Source: Oscillospiraceae bacterium
GTDB taxonomy: Bacteria; Bacillota; Clostridia; Oscillospirales; Oscillospiraceae
NCBI GenBank assembly: GCA_020866945.1
Contig: JAJBVW010000222.1
Span: 1-6,841 of the forward strand
DNA length: 6,841 bases
Direction: 5' to 3'
Part shown: positions 5,957-6,841 of the stretch, piece after piece
How the letters are laid out: each line of letters starts with the position of its first letter
Numbering within the stretch: the stretch's first letter is position 1
Notes under the pieces: generated by a model
Database searches by the model: none
What the model saw: only the letters and a program-made list of their open reading frames with translations
Told to the model about the DNA's origin: nothing
Program-made: the position numbers and the translations under genes

Positions 5957-6649
5957 TTATTCCAGCGCTACAGCGCCGCCAATGTCAAATATGGGGTCAT
6001 TGGTTAAAAAGACCGGCTTGACGCTGTGGTTGGCCAGAAAAGCTAGAACTTCCGTCCCGTTTGGGTGTCTGTCCAGTGGGCCAGTAAACGCAACGGTGTT
6101 TTCGCCCAGCTTGAACGACGCGCCGCCGATAAAACCATAATCGAAGCCAGCCAGGTCTATATAGCCCGGCGTAATTTCCAACACATCCATATTTATATTA
6201 TTATTGTTGACAGCGCGAACGATGCCGTGGTCGGCTGTTATAATTGCTCGCTCCGTCACAACACATACAGCGCATCTCGTATAGCCTTGCGCAACAGTCA
6301 CCTTATAACTATCAACCAGGGCCAATGCCTGCGGCGAAGCGGTTTTGGGGTTATAAAATAAAACACTTCCAGTGTCACAGATACAAAGTCCGGCATCCGA
6401 CGGATAACTTGGGCCTTGTGGAATTGTAGTCTGGACAGAATATCCTATATTTGTTAACTTATTAACAATATAAGGATATACCCCTAAGCCAACAACTGCC
6501 TGTCTTTTTGTGGCTAAAATTCGCAAATCGGTGTGCCCAGCCAGACGGCTGTCCAGCGCCGGGTCATCAGGAAGCCAGTACACATCGGCTCCCAGCTGTT
6601 CCAGCGGACGAGCCAGTCTGTTTCGGTATCGTGCGCCTATCAGAAGCAT
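5957..6649 (-). CDS. DUF6873-family GME-fold protein
   Basis: This 230-residue protein, probably cytosolic, has no signal peptide or membrane helix. I recognise the conserved pattern of the Firmicutes DUF6873 family, which is assigned to the guanidino-group-modifying-enzyme (pentein) fold: YPSDAGLCICDTG (about 82-94), QGYTRCAVCVVTERAIITADHGIVRAV (about 121-147, quoted here only as a region), the PGYIDLAGFDYGFIGGAS stretch (about 161-178), and VAFTGPLDRHP (about 186-196). No member function is known to me, and guanidino chemistry is only a fold-based suggestion. The ATG at 6647-6649 shares its A with the radA stop (TGATG) and follows AAGG at 7 bases. A GTG three bases earlier is also possible but sits only 4 bases from the AAGG. 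The gene is coupled to radA and ends at the hairpin at 5907-5938. It carries four consecutive Asn (148-151) not usual at this place in the family. Confidence 0.75.
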   Translation of the reverse strand: MLLIGARYRNRLARPLEQLGADVYWLPDDPALDSRLAGHTDLRILATKRQAVVGLGVYPYIVNKLTNIGYSVQTTIPQGPSYPSDAGLCICDTGSVLFYNPKTASPQALALVDSYKVTVAQGYTRCAVCVVTERAIITADHGIVRAVNNNNINMDVLEITPGYIDLAGFDYGFIGGASFKLGENTVAFTGPLDRHPNGTEVLAFLANHSVKPVFLTNDPIFDIGGAVALE

Positions 6650-6841
6650 CACAGAACCTTCTCAACTGCCTCGCGCAGTGTTTTTACGCGGATAAGCTCT
6701 AAGCCTTCCGGCTTTTTCAACTCGCCTCGGACGCGCGACGGAATAACGCACTGGGTAAAGCCTAGCCGAGCGATTTCGGACAGTCGTTGATCCAGTGCCT
6801 GAACGCTGCGTATTTCTCCGGTCAATCCTACCTCCCCTACG
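6649..6841 (-). CDS. radA: DNA repair protein RadA, 3' end only
   Basis: The C-terminal 63 residues of RadA (Sms) run in from the right edge; the 5' part is outside the window. RadA is a RecA-like ATPase and DnaB-type helicase that extends recombination intermediates in DNA repair. What is visible is the Lon-protease-like C-terminal domain: GEVGLTGEIRSVQALDQRL, then the EIARLGFTQCVIPSR stretch, and the ending ELIRVKTLREAVEKVL. The zinc finger, Walker motifs and KNRFG motif are therefore off-window. The TGA stop (6651-6649) overlaps the next gene's ATG by one base, so the downstream DUF6873 gene is probably translated by reinitiation from the same mRNA. Confidence 0.93.
   Translation of the reverse strand, partial: VGEVGLTGEIRSVQALDQRLSEIARLGFTQCVIPSRVRGELKKPEGLELIRVKTLREAVEKVL

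Noticed and set aside
6650..6652. GTG start for the DUF6873 gene (GTGA overlap with radA)
   Set aside because: It is possible, but AAGG is only 4 bases away, whereas the adjacent ATG has a 7-base spacing. It changes the protein by one residue.

Overview
The window looks like a chromosomal segment of a moderately GC-rich Clostridia bacterium (Bacillota), perhaps of the Oscillospirales type. The reasons are a sporulation-type SigH-like sigma factor, purine-rich Shine-Dalgarno sites, a sigma-A-consensus promoter, the Firmicutes-type DUF6873 protein, and the MEP-pathway gene ispE. The organism call is inference from gene content; no rRNA or species marker is present. Nothing looks like an IS element, a prophage, a CRISPR array or a tRNA, so this is mostly core genome.

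Layout, left to right. (1) Positions 1-596 (+) hold most of a SigH-family sigma factor whose start lies off the left edge. It is followed by a 93-residue protein with four CxxC zinc knuckles (648-929, +). (2) Two strong tandem hairpins (949-1035) separate it from the convergent, translationally coupled pair apgM-type phosphoglycerate mutase (1912-3144, -) and ispE (1052-1915, -), which overlap by ATGA. (3) A divergent control region (3145-3341) carries a -strand promoter for apgM-ispE. It also carries a + strand promoter with perfect TTGACA-17-TATAAT hexamers, whose -10 lies inside a perfect 7-1-7 palindrome, for a sodium:solute symporter-family transporter (3342-4790, +). (4) A 16-bp hairpin (4806-4842) separates the transporter from a convergent Xer-type tyrosine recombinase (4858-5838, -). 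(5) Upstream of the recombinase lie a promoter, a hairpin that embeds its ribosome site, and a 14-bp inverted repeat. That repeat is probably the terminator of the next unit, but it also has dif-like spacing and sequence. (6) The right end holds radA (3' end only, 6649-6841, -) overlapping by one base with a DUF6873 protein of the guanidino-modifying-enzyme fold (5957-6649, -).

Functionally the segment mixes regulation (SigH), central and isoprenoid metabolism (the ApgM-family enzyme and IspE), solute uptake, and DNA recombination and repair (RadA, Xer). The points most worth a second look are the recombinase upstream region (a dif-like palindrome and a gated ribosome site), the operator-like palindrome over the symporter promoter, the uncertain substrate of the ApgM-family enzyme, and the tight radA/DUF6873 coupling. 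I found no clear evidence of a wholly new multi-gene system.
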